From contig NZ_KI440838.1 of the NCBI RefSeq assembly GCF_000474945.1, positions 223,433 to 287,432 on the forward strand: DNA of 64,000 nt, given 5' to 3'. Position numbers and translations under genes: made by a program. This document shows, piece by piece, positions 17,503 to 28,567 of this stretch (positions within the stretch are counted from its first letter, which is position 1; the number at the start of each line of letters is the position of its first letter). Source of the DNA: Solimonas soli DSM 21787 (GTDB taxonomy: Bacteria; Pseudomonadota; Gammaproteobacteria; Nevskiales; Nevskiaceae). The notes below the pieces were generated by a model, which was not told where the DNA came from, did no database searches, and worked only from the letters and a program-made list of their open reading frames with translations.

Positions 17503-19470
17503 ATGAACGCGCACCGCCTTGCCGGCCGGCCGTACCGGCTCACGCTCATTGCCGCCGCCCTGCTCGGCACCCAGCTCGTCGCCTGCGGCGGCGGCGGCGA
17601 TGACACGCCGCCGCCGGCGACGACCGTCAAGCTCCGGCTGACGGGCAGGGTCACCGACGAGCCGGTCGCCAACGCCGACGTCAGCGTCCATGTCGGCGCC
17701 CGCACCTTCACCGCGACGGCCGATGCCGATGGCGATTACAGCGTCGATGTCGAAGTCCCCGAGGACGAGGCGGACGGCTTCGTCAGCGTCGACGCCAGGG
17801 GCACGGGCGCGCAGTCCTTCGTCGAGTTCACCAGCCTGCTCGGCGATCTCGGCACGCTGGCCGGACAGGCCGGCGACGACGGCACGCTGACGCCGGACGA
17901 GAACTTCGCCACGCAGGTCACCAACGTCAGCACCGCCGAGGCGGCGCTGCTGCGGCAGGCCAACGGCGGCCAGCCGATCACCAGCGCGGCGGTGCTGCAG
18001 AGTCTCGGCTCGGCGATCAACGGCCAGGACGTGCTCGATCTGGCGACGGCCATCAAGCTCGCCGTCGATGCGGCGGCAAGCTATCCGCTGCCCGAGGGCT
18101 ACGCGTCGACGCTCGACCTGGTCAACGATGCGGAGGCGGCGCAGGCCTTCGTCGCCGCCGCCCACGATCAGGACCCGGCGGCCTTCGCCGAAACGCAGAC
18201 CGCGATCAGCAGCGACAGCAGCCTCAACCAGCCGCTGAGCAGCGGCGCCGTGCCGGCCACGCTGACCGCGGCGACGCTGTCGACCGACGCCAACTTCACT
18301 TTCAACTATTTCAACCGCGTGTCGGCCTACACCTTCAACGCCGACGGCAGCGGCACGCTGGCGGCCGGCTCGTTCAGCACCGACATCAGCTGGGCCGTCG
18401 AGGGCTCGACGATCAGGATCAGCTACGCGGCGCCGATCGAAGTCACCGGCTACGACGTCGAGAACTGCAACGGCACGGTGCGCCAAGTGCAGGCGCGCCA
18501 CGTCAGCGACGGCGCCACGCTGTCCCTGCTCAGCGCACGCACGCTGGCCAGCACCGAGACCGAGCAGGTCACGTACCTCGACTGCCCGTCGCTCGAAGCG
18601 CGCACGGCGACCACGACCAGCGCGCGCACCATTCTCGCCGACAGCGACTTCGCCGAAATCGACGGCGCCGATCTCGCCGGCAGCCGCATCACCTTCTACG
18701 TCTACGACGCCGCCCAGCACGCCGTGAAGGCCGACATCGCCGTCTTCAACGCCGACGGCAGCGGCAGCGCCGACGTGCTCGGCAAGGGCTTCGACTGGAG
18801 CGTGGACGCCGGCGGCCGCGCGGTGACGCTGGCATTCGACGACGGCAGCACGGGCCACTACCGCGTGCTGCGCGCCGTCGACGCGCATGCCGACGACCTG
18901 TTCTACGAACTCGACACCGACGACGGCCGCTTCGTCGACGCCGGCGCCGCGCTGGTCGATCTCGACGATGCGGAGGACGTCGACGCCGCGGACGTGCCGG
19001 GCCGCTACTACCAGTTCGGCATCGGCAACGAACAGGCGCCGGACCTGCCGCTGAAGGGCTTCCGCCTGCGCTTCGACGTCGGCGGCAGCGGGGCGCAGGA
19101 AGACGATTTCTACGACGGCGAGGTGCACACCACGCAGACGCCGTTCTTCTGGCGCGTGCAGGGCGACGGCATCGCCGCCGAGCGCACCTACGACATCGGC
19201 AGCGACACGCCGAACTGCCAGCCCGGCACGGCCGGCTGCATCGTCACCGACCGGCGCTGGATCATTCCGCTGGCCGGCGAGGGCCTGCGCAAGTACGTGC
19301 TCGAGCTGCGCTTCACCGACACCGTGCACGGCGTTTCCGACAGCACGCCGAACACCGCGCTGGTGCGCTTCTACGACTACGAGCCGCTCGATGCGGCGGC
19401 GCTGAAGACAGCGCGGGCGCCGCTGCGCCGCGCGCCGCCGGCGCCGGCTGTGATGAACCGTCGCCGCTAG
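17503..19470 (+). CDS. Large lipoprotein of unknown function
   Basis: A 655-residue exported lipoprotein: signal peptide with lipobox LVAC followed by GGGGDD. Residues about 40-120 look like an Ig-like/carboxypeptidase-regulatory beta-sandwich (LRLTGRVTDEPVANADVSVHV, ADADGDYSVDV). The rest contains repeated Asn-Ala-Asp-Gly segments (FNADGSGTL, FNADGSGSADV) suggesting repeated beta-rich modules. No catalytic motif was seen. GGGAG precedes the ATG at 17503. It lies 282 bases after the porin without an obvious terminator between, so it could be co-transcribed, but the gap makes this uncertain. The encoded surface location fits its neighbour. Confidence 0.8.
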   Translation: MNAHRLAGRPYRLTLIAAALLGTQLVACGGGGDDTPPPATTVKLRLTGRVTDEPVANADVSVHVGARTFTATADADGDYSVDVEVPEDEADGFVSVDARGTGAQSFVEFTSLLGDLGTLAGQAGDDGTLTPDENFATQVTNVSTAEAALLRQANGGQPITSAAVLQSLGSAINGQDVLDLATAIKLAVDAAASYPLPEGYASTLDLVNDAEAAQAFVAAAHDQDPAAFAETQTAISSDSSLNQPLSSGAVPATLTAATLSTDANFTFNYFNRVSAYTFNADGSGTLAAGSFSTDISWAVEGSTIRISYAAPIEVTGYDVENCNGTVRQVQARHVSDGATLSLLSARTLASTETEQVTYLDCPSLEARTATTTSARTILADSDFAEIDGADLAGSRITFYVYDAAQHAVKADIAVFNADGSGSADVLGKGFDWSVDAGGRAVTLAFDDGSTGHYRVLRAVDAHADDLFYELDTDDGRFVDAGAALVDLDDAEDVDAADVPGRYYQFGIGNEQAPDLPLKGFRLRFDVGGSGAQEDDFYDGEVHTTQTPFFWRVQGDGIAAERTYDIGSDTPNCQPGTAGCIVTDRRWIIPLAGEGLRKYVLELRFTDTVHGVSDSTPNTALVRFYDYEPLDAAALKTARAPLRRAPPAPAVMNRRR

Positions 19471-19482
19471 CGTTCGGGGGAA

Positions 19483-19544
19483 GGGGGCGGACCCGGGCCG
19501 CCCCCGTGAAGGGGTGCGGCGCCATCACTCCCGGCGCCGCACCC
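19483..19544 (+). terminator. Two tandem stem-loops after the lipoprotein gene
   Basis: GGGGGCGG at 19483-19490 pairs with CCGCCCCC at 19498-19505. GGGTGCGGCGCC at 19512-19523 pairs perfectly with 19533-19544, followed by GTTCTCGTTT. The second stem is a plausible terminator with a weak T tract. Confidence 0.5.
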
Positions 19545-19598
19545 GTTCTCGTTTCACGTCCGGTGTTCCGCGGCGGCGCGAACGCGGGATAATGACCC

Positions 19599-20462
19599 GT
19601 GCACTACCAACACCGCTATCACGCCGGCAACTTCGCCGACGTCTTCAAGCACGTCCTGCTCTGCGGCCTGCTGCGCGCGCTGAACCACAAGGACGCGCCC
19701 TGGGCCTATGTCGAGACGCACGCCGGCGCCGGCGCCTACGAGCTGCGCGACGCGGCGCAGCGCACGGCGGCGGAGCAGACCGGCGAGTTCCACGACGGCA
19801 TCGCGCGCCTGATCGGCGCCGCCGCCGCGCCGGAGCCGGTCGCCGCCTATCTCGACGTGGTGCGCGCCATGAATCCGCGCTGGGCGGACGGCGAGCTGCG
19901 CCGCTATCCGGGTTCGCCGTGGTTCGCGGCGCGCGCCGCGCGCGGCAATGACCGCGTGCTGCTCTGCGAGCGCGAGGCGGCGATCGCCGCCGAGCTGAAG
20001 GGCACGCTGGCCGCCGATCCGCGCGTGGCGATCCACCAGCGCGACGGCTACGAGGCGCCGGCGCTGCTGCCGCCGCGCGAGAAGCGCGGCCTGGTGCTGG
20101 TCGATCCGCCGTTCGAGCGGCCCGACGAGTTCGACGCCGTGGGCGCGTTCATGCAGCGCGCGCTCGGGCGTTTCGCGAACGGCGTCTACGCCGTCTGGTA
20201 TCCGTACAAGAAGCGCTTCGATACCGAGCGCTTCCTGCGCCGCCTGCGCCGCGACTGCGCGCGCGAGGCGATCAACTACATGCTGGAGACCGGCGCGCCG
20301 AGCGAGGGCCAGATGCACGCCTGCGGCGTCGTCGTCGTCAACCCGCCGTTCGCCTTCGTCGGCGAGGCCGACGCGGCGCTGCCGTGGCTGGCGCAGCAGC
20401 TCGCGCAGGGCGCGAAGGCGGCGGCGCGCGCCGAGCAGTGGACGCCCGGCAAAAAATCCTGA
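19599..20462 (+). CDS. rlmJ: 23S rRNA (adenine(2030)-N6)-methyltransferase
   Basis: Methylates the N6 of A2030 in 23S rRNA using S-adenosylmethionine. The product starts MHYQHRYHAGNFADVFKHVLL, the hallmark of RlmJ, and contains ETHAGAGAYEL (AdoMet loop), the catalytic DPPFE motif (LVLVDPPFERPDEF) and VVVNPPF near the C-terminus. The 287-residue length is the family's usual. The start codon is GTG at 19599; no ATG fits the conserved N-terminus. It is followed 40 bases later by the Nudix gene on the same strand. Confidence 0.93.
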   Translation: MHYQHRYHAGNFADVFKHVLLCGLLRALNHKDAPWAYVETHAGAGAYELRDAAQRTAAEQTGEFHDGIARLIGAAAAPEPVAAYLDVVRAMNPRWADGELRRYPGSPWFAARAARGNDRVLLCEREAAIAAELKGTLAADPRVAIHQRDGYEAPALLPPREKRGLVLVDPPFERPDEFDAVGAFMQRALGRFANGVYAVWYPYKKRFDTERFLRRLRRDCAREAINYMLETGAPSEGQMHACGVVVVNPPFAFVGEADAALPWLAQQLAQGAKAAARAEQWTPGKKS

Positions 20463-20502
20463 ACGCCCATCGGCCGCCTGCGGCGCGGCCTTCTCATCGA
20501 CC

Positions 20503-21039
20503 ATGAACGACAGTCACCCGATCGAAGAACTGTACCGCGGCAAGTTCCTGCGCCTGCTGCGCGACCGCCACTGGGAGTACGTGAGCCGCGTCAACAGCAG
20601 CGGCGCCGGCTTCATCGCCGCCGTCACCGATGCGCGCGAGCTGGTGCTCGTCGAGCAATACCGCCTGCCGCTGCGGGCGCGCACCATCGAGCTGCCGGCC
20701 GGCATGATCGGCGACGAGGCGGGCCTCGAGGACGAGAGCATCGAAGCCTCGGCGCTGCGCGAACTCGAGGAGGAGACCGGCTTCCGCGGCGCGCGCGCCG
20801 ACATCCTCGTCTCGGGGCCGGTCGCCGCCGGTCTGACCAGCGAGATGCTGCACCTGGTGCGCATCCGCGGCCTGCGGCGCGTCGGCCAGGGCGGCGGCGT
20901 CGCCGGTGAAAACATCACCGTGCACCTGGTGCCGCTCGGCGCGGTGGACGAGTGGCTGCGCGCCCGCGCCGCCGAAGGCCTGCTGATCGAGCCGCGCGTC
21001 TACGCGGCGCTGTACTTCATCCAGCGCGACGGCGCCTGA
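20503..21039 (+). CDS. Nudix hydrolase, ADP-ribose pyrophosphatase type
   Basis: Hydrolyses a nucleoside diphosphate linked to another moiety, most likely ADP-ribose or ADP-sugars. The 178-residue protein carries an intact Nudix box: G-x5-E-x7-REUxEExGU is read in the stretch from AGMIGDEAGLEDE through ALRELEEETGF, preceded by IELPAG as in ADPRases. Length agrees with the family. Genomic partner RlmJ gives no metabolic clue. Metal coordination by the REEE core is expected. Confidence 0.88.
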   Translation: MNDSHPIEELYRGKFLRLLRDRHWEYVSRVNSSGAGFIAAVTDARELVLVEQYRLPLRARTIELPAGMIGDEAGLEDESIEASALRELEEETGFRGARADILVSGPVAAGLTSEMLHLVRIRGLRRVGQGGGVAGENITVHLVPLGAVDEWLRARAAEGLLIEPRVYAALYFIQRDGA

Positions 21040-21078
21040 CGGGCTGAAGGCCGCGCGGCCGTGCACGCCGCGCTTCCG

Positions 21079-21666
21079 CTAGCGGTCGAAGTTGAGACGC
21101 AGCTCGACGCCGACGGTGTCCTTGTCGATCATCGGCGATACGGTCAGCCCCTGCGGCGCGTAAGGCCTGGTGATCAGCTTGGAGATGCCGTAGGCCAGCG
21201 CGCAGCCGGCGATGACGTCGCGCCAGTGGTGGAAACCCTCGTCGACGCGCGAGTACGCGGTGAAGGCGGCGGTCGCGTACAGCGGCAGGCCGTACTGCCA
21301 GCCGTAGCGGTCGCTGATGAAGGCCGCCGCCGAGCAGGCCGCCGAGGTGTGGCCCGACGGGAAGGAACCGTCGTGGCCGTTCGGCCGCTCGCCCCAGCGG
21401 GTGTTGTTGAAGGCGTACTTCAGTGCCTCGGTGGCCGCGAAGGTCGCCGCGAAATCGTAGGCATATTCCCTGGTGCCCTGATCGTCGCCCTTGTACAGGG
21501 TGATGCCGGCGGCGAGCAGCGGATCGAGGATCTGGAAGATGTCGCCGGCGGCGCGATCGGGGTCGCTCCTGATTTCGTCGGCGATGCCGCTGCCGGCCTG
21601 CGCGCCGGCCGTCGTCAGCAGCGCCAGCGTCGTGGCGATGGCGGCCAGGGCCGGTCGTGCATTCAT
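21079..21666 (-). CDS. Exported PAP2-superfamily phosphatase
   Basis: A 195-residue protein with a signal peptide (ALLTTAGAQA) and the three acid-phosphatase motifs: K-x6-RP (KYAFNNTRWGERP), PSGH (GSFPSGHTSAAC) and SR-x5-H-x3-D (SRVDEGFHHWRDV). Without the multiple membrane helices of lipid phosphatases, it is probably a periplasmic or outer-membrane-associated phosphatase, perhaps releasing lipid A or phospholipid phosphates. It ends RLNFDR. It is transcribed alone and convergent with the Nudix gene. Confidence 0.87.
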   Translation of the reverse strand: MNARPALAAIATTLALLTTAGAQAGSGIADEIRSDPDRAAGDIFQILDPLLAAGITLYKGDDQGTREYAYDFAATFAATEALKYAFNNTRWGERPNGHDGSFPSGHTSAACSAAAFISDRYGWQYGLPLYATAAFTAYSRVDEGFHHWRDVIAGCALAYGISKLITRPYAPQGLTVSPMIDKDTVGVELRLNFDR

Positions 21667-21819
21667 GCGTGGAGGTCCCGCTCCGCCGCGGTCTGCGGCT
21701 GCGGGCGACTGTCAGGCACGCCGCGTCAAAGGCCGGTGCACGGCACGTCAACGCAATGTCGAAAGCCGCGCCGCCCGGCACCGGCGGTAGCGATGCCGCG
21801 GACGAGCGGCGCGCGCGGC

Positions 21820-24333
21820 TCAGCCGGGTGCTGTCGTCAGCAGCGCTTCGATGGCGTCGACCGACACGCCGGGGCTGTAGCGGAAGCCCTGCACCTCGTC
21901 GCAGCCGCGTTCGAGCAGATAGCGCTCCTGCGCCTCGGTCTCCACGCCTTCGGCGATGACGCGGATGTCGAGGCTGTGCGCCATGGCGATGATGGCGTTG
22001 ACGACGGCGGCGTCGGCGCTGTCGTGCGCGAGATCGCGCACGAAGGAGCGGTCGATCTTGATCTTGTCGATCGGGAAGCGCGTGAGATAGGCGAGGCTCG
22101 AATAGCCGGTGCCGAAATCGTCGACGACGATGGCGATGCCGAGACGGCGCAGCGACAGCAGCAGCGCGGCGCTTTCCTTCGGCTCGTCCATCAGCATGCC
22201 TTCGGTGATTTCCAGCTCCAGGCAGGCGGGCGGCAGGCCGCTTTCGAGCAGGGCGCGGCGCAGCGTGCGCATCAGCTCCTTGTGACGGAACTGGCGCGGC
22301 GAGACATTGACCGCCACGCGCAGCGGCTGGCCGGTGCGGCGCTGCAGCTCGGCGCATTCCTGGCAGGCGCGGCGCAGCACCCAGTCGCCGAGCTGCACGA
22401 TGAGGCCGGTCTCCTCGGCGATGGGCACGAAACGGTCCGGCGAAATGTCGCCTTGCGGTCCCTGCCAGCGCAGCAGCGCCTCGATGCCGACGGTGCGCCG
22501 TTCGCGCAGCGAGATCTCGGGCTGGAACACCAGGGTCAGCTCGTTGTTGTGGATGGCGCGGCGCAGCGCCGAGCCGAGCTCGAGCTTGTCCTGCGACTGC
22601 TCGAGCATGCTCTCGGTGAACCAGTGAAAACTGCTGCGCCCGCTCGCCTTGGCGTGATACATGGCCGTGTCGGCGTGCCGGAGCAGGGTGCCGGCGTCGA
22701 GGCCGTCGCGCGGGAACAGCGCGCCGCCGATGCTCGGCGTGACCAGCAGCTCGCGGCCGTCGATCTGCATCGGCGCCGAGATCGCGCGCATCAGCTCGTG
22801 GGCGAGCCACTGCATCTCGTCCGGCGGCCCGGCGTCCGGCAGCACGACGATGAACTCGTCGCCGCCGAGCCGCGCCACGGTGTCGGTGTCGCGCAGGCGG
22901 CGCTGCAGGCGTTGCGAGACCTGCAGCAGCAGCTTGTCGCCGGTCTGGTGGCCGAGCGTGTCGTTGATGCGCTTGAAGTGATCGAGATCGAGCATCAGCA
23001 CGGTCACCGCGGTGCCGTGGCGCAGGGCATGGCGGATCGCGCTCTCGAGGCGGTCGTTGAGCAGCGTGCGGTTGGGCAGGCCGGTCAGCGCGTCGTGATG
23101 CGCCATGTGGCGGATGAAGTCCTCGGCGCGGCGCCGCTCGGTGATGTCGTAGGCCACCTTGAGGAAGCCGTTGACGCGGCCGGCGTCGTCGCGCATGGCG
23201 GTGATGGCGACGTTGACCGGCAGATGCACGCCGTCCTTGCGCACGTAGGTCCACTCGCGCTCGTCGGCCTTGTCGTAGCTGCCGGAAGCGACGATCACCT
23301 GGAAGTCCGGCGGAATGTGCAGGCCGGTCTGGTTCGACAGTTCCTCGGCACGGCGCTCCAGTTCGGCGCCGACGTGCATGACCAGCGTCGACTGGCCGAC
23401 CAGCTCCTGCGGCTGGTAGTGGAGCATGCGCCCCGCCGCCGGATTGACCGAGACGATGCGGCCCTCGGTGTCGGTGGCGATGACGCTGAACGGCAGGCTG
23501 TCGAGGATCGCCTGACGCAGCGATTCGGCCTGCAGCGCGCGCTGCAGGCGTTCCGCGTTGCGCCGCTCGGTGATGTCGATGACGGAGGCGAGCACGAACT
23601 GCGACTGGTCGATGGTCAGCGGGTTGAGGCCTATCTCGATCGGCACCTCGCTGCCGTCCTTGCGCAGGCCGTAGAGGTCGCGGCCGGCGCCCATGGCGCG
23701 CGTATCGGGCTGCGCGAAGAAGGCACCGCGGGCGCGGCGGTGCGCGGTGCGGAAGCGCTGCGGAATCAGCGCTTCGATCGTCATCTGCAGCAGTTCCTCG
23801 CGCCGGTAGCCGAACAGGCGCTCGGCCTGCGAGTTGACGAGCACGATGCCGCCGGCGCTGCCGACCATCAGCATCGCGTTGGGCGCCGCCTCGATGACCA
23901 GGCGCAGGCGCTCCTCGCTGCGCTTGCGCTCGGTGATGTCGATGACCGAGGCCAGCACGAAGATGCCTTCCGGCGTGGTCAGCGGGTTGAGGCCGATCTC
24001 GATCGGCACCTCGCTGCCGTCCTTGCGCAGGCCGTAGAGATCGCGGCCGGCGCCCATCGAGCGCGTGTCCGGCCGCGCGAAGAAGCCGCGCCGCGCGCCG
24101 TGGTGGCCCTCGCGGAAGCGCGCCGGCACCAGGATCTCGACCGACTGGCCGAGCAGCTCGCTGCGCGGATAGCCGAACAGGCGCTCGGTCTGCGAGTTGA
24201 CCAGGATCATCCGGCCGTGGCGGTCGACCATGATCATGGCGTTCGGCGCGGCCTCGATGACGAGGCGCAGGCGCTCCTCTTCGCCGAGTCCCGGGCCCGG
24301 CGTCGACGGTACGTCGTGCGCATTGTCCAGCAT
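21820..24333 (-). CDS. PAS-PAS-PAS-GGDEF-EAL cyclic-di-GMP protein
   Basis: Cytoplasmic c-di-GMP enzyme of 837 residues. Three PAS sensors (about residues 20-140, 141-262 and 275-400) precede a GGDEF domain with an intact active site (ARLGGDEFIVVL) and an EAL domain with EALLRW, NVSPRQF, DDFGTGYSSL and EGVETEAQ. Both catalytic centres look functional, so it may be bifunctional or one domain may be allosteric. No RxxD inhibitory site was noted. PAS1 and PAS2 are near-identical, down to the DNA (see the repeat at 23615-24057). The start MLDNAHDV was chosen over a longer arginine-rich reading from 24447. Confidence 0.93.
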   Translation of the reverse strand: MLDNAHDVPSTPGPGLGEEERLRLVIEAAPNAMIMVDRHGRMILVNSQTERLFGYPRSELLGQSVEILVPARFREGHHGARRGFFARPDTRSMGAGRDLYGLRKDGSEVPIEIGLNPLTTPEGIFVLASVIDITERKRSEERLRLVIEAAPNAMLMVGSAGGIVLVNSQAERLFGYRREELLQMTIEALIPQRFRTAHRRARGAFFAQPDTRAMGAGRDLYGLRKDGSEVPIEIGLNPLTIDQSQFVLASVIDITERRNAERLQRALQAESLRQAILDSLPFSVIATDTEGRIVSVNPAAGRMLHYQPQELVGQSTLVMHVGAELERRAEELSNQTGLHIPPDFQVIVASGSYDKADEREWTYVRKDGVHLPVNVAITAMRDDAGRVNGFLKVAYDITERRRAEDFIRHMAHHDALTGLPNRTLLNDRLESAIRHALRHGTAVTVLMLDLDHFKRINDTLGHQTGDKLLLQVSQRLQRRLRDTDTVARLGGDEFIVVLPDAGPPDEMQWLAHELMRAISAPMQIDGRELLVTPSIGGALFPRDGLDAGTLLRHADTAMYHAKASGRSSFHWFTESMLEQSQDKLELGSALRRAIHNNELTLVFQPEISLRERRTVGIEALLRWQGPQGDISPDRFVPIAEETGLIVQLGDWVLRRACQECAELQRRTGQPLRVAVNVSPRQFRHKELMRTLRRALLESGLPPACLELEITEGMLMDEPKESAALLLSLRRLGIAIVVDDFGTGYSSLAYLTRFPIDKIKIDRSFVRDLAHDSADAAVVNAIIAMAHSLDIRVIAEGVETEAQERYLLERGCDEVQGFRYSPGVSVDAIEALLTTAPG
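23615..24057 (-). repeat. Intragenic tandem duplication of a PAS domain
   Basis: Two 80-base blocks, 23615-23694 and 23978-24057, differ at only two positions and are 363 bases (121 codons) apart, the length of one PAS unit. They encode the shared segment GAGRDLYGLRKDGSEVPIE of PAS1 and PAS2. Flanking parts of the two PAS copies are also similar but more diverged. Confidence 0.85.
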
Positions 24334-24476
24334 ATGGCCGACCCTGGCTGTAAGCGCCGATTCTGTGCGGCGCCCGGGCAACGCTAGCAGAAGCGGTCGC
24401 CGGAAGGGCCCTGCGGGCCGACCAGCGCGGCGCCGCGCCGGTCGCACGGTTTGCGGGGACGGCCGGGCGCACTACA

Positions 24477-26541
<2,065 letters not shown>

Positions 26542-26568
26542 AACGGCGCGGGGGTGCCGGGGGGGGAT

Positions 26569-28431
26569 ATGACGAGGAACGAATTCGACGCGCTCGTCGC
26601 GCGGCTCGAACGCGCACAGCAACAGAACCCGGCGGCGTACCGCCGCCGGGTTCTGTTGCTGGCCTTTGCCGGCTACGCCTATCTCGGTGCGGTGTTGCTG
26701 GCGCTGTTCGCGCTGCTGGTGCTGGCCGCGCTCTCCGTGCTGTTTCTCAAGGCGCTGGCGGTCAAGCTGATCATTCCGCTGGCGGCCTTCATCTGGCTGG
26801 TGCTGCGCGCGGTGTGGGTCAAGTTCGACGCGCCGCCCGGCATTCCGCTGCGGCGCAGCGAAGTGCCGCAGCTGTACGCGATGCTCGATCGCCTCAGCGC
26901 GCGCCTGCGTGCGCCGCGTTTTCATCATGTGCTGCTGGTCGACGAGATGAATGCCGCGGTCGTGCAGTTGCCGCGCCTCGGCCCCTTCGGCGGGCACCGC
27001 AACTATCTCTTGCTCGGGCTGCCGCTGATGCAGAGCCTTACCACGCGGCAGTTCGAGGCGGTGCTGGCACACGAATTCGGACACCTGGCTGGCGGGCATG
27101 CCCGCGTCGGCAACTGGATCTACCGGCTGCGCATGTCCTGGCAGCGTCTCGGCCATGCGCTGCGCCATTCGTCCGGTGCCGGTGGCGTGCTGTTCGGGCC
27201 TTTTCTCAACCGCTATCTGCCGTACTTCGAGGCGTACTCGTTTCCGCTGGCGCGTGCCAACGAGTACGAAGCCGACGCCGTCGCGGCGCGTCTGGTGTCG
27301 CCGCAGGCCGCCGCGCAGGCGCTCACCAACGTCGAGATTTCCGCGCGTTACTTCGGCAGCCGCTTCTGGGCGGGCGTTCATGCGAAGGCGAATGATCTGC
27401 CGCAGCCGTCGCTGACCCCGTATGCGCAGTTCGGCGCGAGCCTGCAGCGCGAGCTCGACATGGCGTCATCGAGCGACTGGTTGCAGCAGGCGCTGCGGCA
27501 GCGCACCACCTCGGACAATACGCACCCGGCGCTCGCCGATCGCCTCCGGGCGTTGGGATGTGAAGCGGAATTCGCGCTGCCGGCGCAGGGCGAAGGCGCC
27601 GAGCAGCTGCTCGGCGACGCTGCGACACGGCTGGCCGCGCAGCTCGACGAGGGCTGGCGCGAGGCCGTGGCCGATGCCTGGCAGCGCCGTCACGCGCAGG
27701 CGCAGCAGGAGCAGCAACGCCATGGCGAGCTCTGCGCATCGGAATCGCAAGGGGCCGAGCTGACGGTGGCCGAGGCGCGCGAGCTGGCGGCGCTCGAGGA
27801 GACCTGGGGCGCGGGCGCTGCGCGGGCACTCGAACGCTTCCGCATCCTGCGCGAACGCGCGCCGCACGACGTCGTGACGGCCTATGAACTGGGCCGCAGG
27901 TTGCTGCGCATCGGCGATGCCGGCGGCGTGGCGCTGATCGAGGAGGCGATGGCGGCCGAGAGCGACGCCGTGGTGCCGGGTTGCGAGCTGCTGATCGAGC
28001 ACTTTCTGGCGATCGGCGACGAGGCGCGGGCGCGTGCCGCGCAGGAGCGTCGCCTGCAGCAACAGGGCGTGCTGGCTGCCGCGCGGGCCGAGCGCGAAAC
28101 GGTTCGCCTGAGCGATGCTTTTATCCCGCACGAACTCGAGGCCGCGGTACGAGCCGGCTTGCGCGAGCAGCTGCAGGCCCTGCGCGGTCTGCGCGCGGCC
28201 TGGCTGATACGCAAGCAGGTTCGCCATCTGCCGGAACGACCCTGCTATGTGCTGGGTTTCACGATCACGCCCTGGTGGTCCTGGCACTCCCGGAAGCGCG
28301 GCCTGGCCATGCAGAAACGCATCGTCGAATCGGTGGCGTTTCCTGGCGAGACTTTCGTCCTCTGCGCGCAGGGCGACAACCGCCGTTTCGCCAGCAAGCT
28401 GAAGCGGGTTCGCGATTCGCGCCTGCTTTGA
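26569..28431 (+). CDS. Membrane-anchored M48 family metalloprotease
   Basis: A 620-residue protein with two N-terminal hydrophobic helices (about residues 25-80: VLLLAFAGYAYLGAVLL, ALAVKLIIPLAAFIWLVL) and a zincin site H168-E-F-G-H172. The third zinc ligand is probably the Glu of NEYEADAVAARL. The C-terminal half is helical and repeat-like and may bind partners. The architecture resembles HtpX/YfgC relatives in envelope quality control, but it is longer. The ATG at 26569 follows a run of G (GGGGGGGAT) acting as ribosome-binding site. Codons 17-31 contain a perfect inverted repeat (see 26617-26661). It lies 27 bases after thiC and may be read through from it. Confidence 0.85.
   Translation: MTRNEFDALVARLERAQQQNPAAYRRRVLLLAFAGYAYLGAVLLALFALLVLAALSVLFLKALAVKLIIPLAAFIWLVLRAVWVKFDAPPGIPLRRSEVPQLYAMLDRLSARLRAPRFHHVLLVDEMNAAVVQLPRLGPFGGHRNYLLLGLPLMQSLTTRQFEAVLAHEFGHLAGGHARVGNWIYRLRMSWQRLGHALRHSSGAGGVLFGPFLNRYLPYFEAYSFPLARANEYEADAVAARLVSPQAAAQALTNVEISARYFGSRFWAGVHAKANDLPQPSLTPYAQFGASLQRELDMASSSDWLQQALRQRTTSDNTHPALADRLRALGCEAEFALPAQGEGAEQLLGDAATRLAAQLDEGWREAVADAWQRRHAQAQQEQQRHGELCASESQGAELTVAEARELAALEETWGAGAARALERFRILRERAPHDVVTAYELGRRLLRIGDAGGVALIEEAMAAESDAVVPGCELLIEHFLAIGDEARARAAQERRLQQQGVLAAARAERETVRLSDAFIPHELEAAVRAGLREQLQALRGLRAAWLIRKQVRHLPERPCYVLGFTITPWWSWHSRKRGLAMQKRIVESVAFPGETFVLCAQGDNRRFASKLKRVRDSRLL
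26617..26661. repeat. Perfect 21-bp inverted repeat with 3-base loop inside the M48 gene
   Basis: 26617-26637 is the exact reverse complement of 26641-26661, with TAC between. The arms begin CAGCAACAG and end CTGTTGCTG, with a GGCGGCG/CGCCGCC inner stem. It encodes QQQNPAA-Y-RRRVLLL at the cytoplasm/membrane border. In mRNA it would form an extremely stable hairpin about 50 bases after the start codon. Confidence 0.95.
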
Positions 28432-28567
28432 GGCGCGCCCTTGCGGTGCCGTCTGCCGATGCGCGAAGGCCGGTACGCCCGGCCATCCTGCCGCCGGCGT
28501 CCCGCGCTATTTCCGCTTCGCGGCGTCGCTCCGTTATGGTTGCAGTCCCTCCGGATCGGCATCGGGC

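Noticed and set aside
19554-20504. Reverse-strand frame opposite rlmJ
   Set aside because: rlmJ is unambiguous by its N-terminus and DPPFE motif; the reverse product has no domain.
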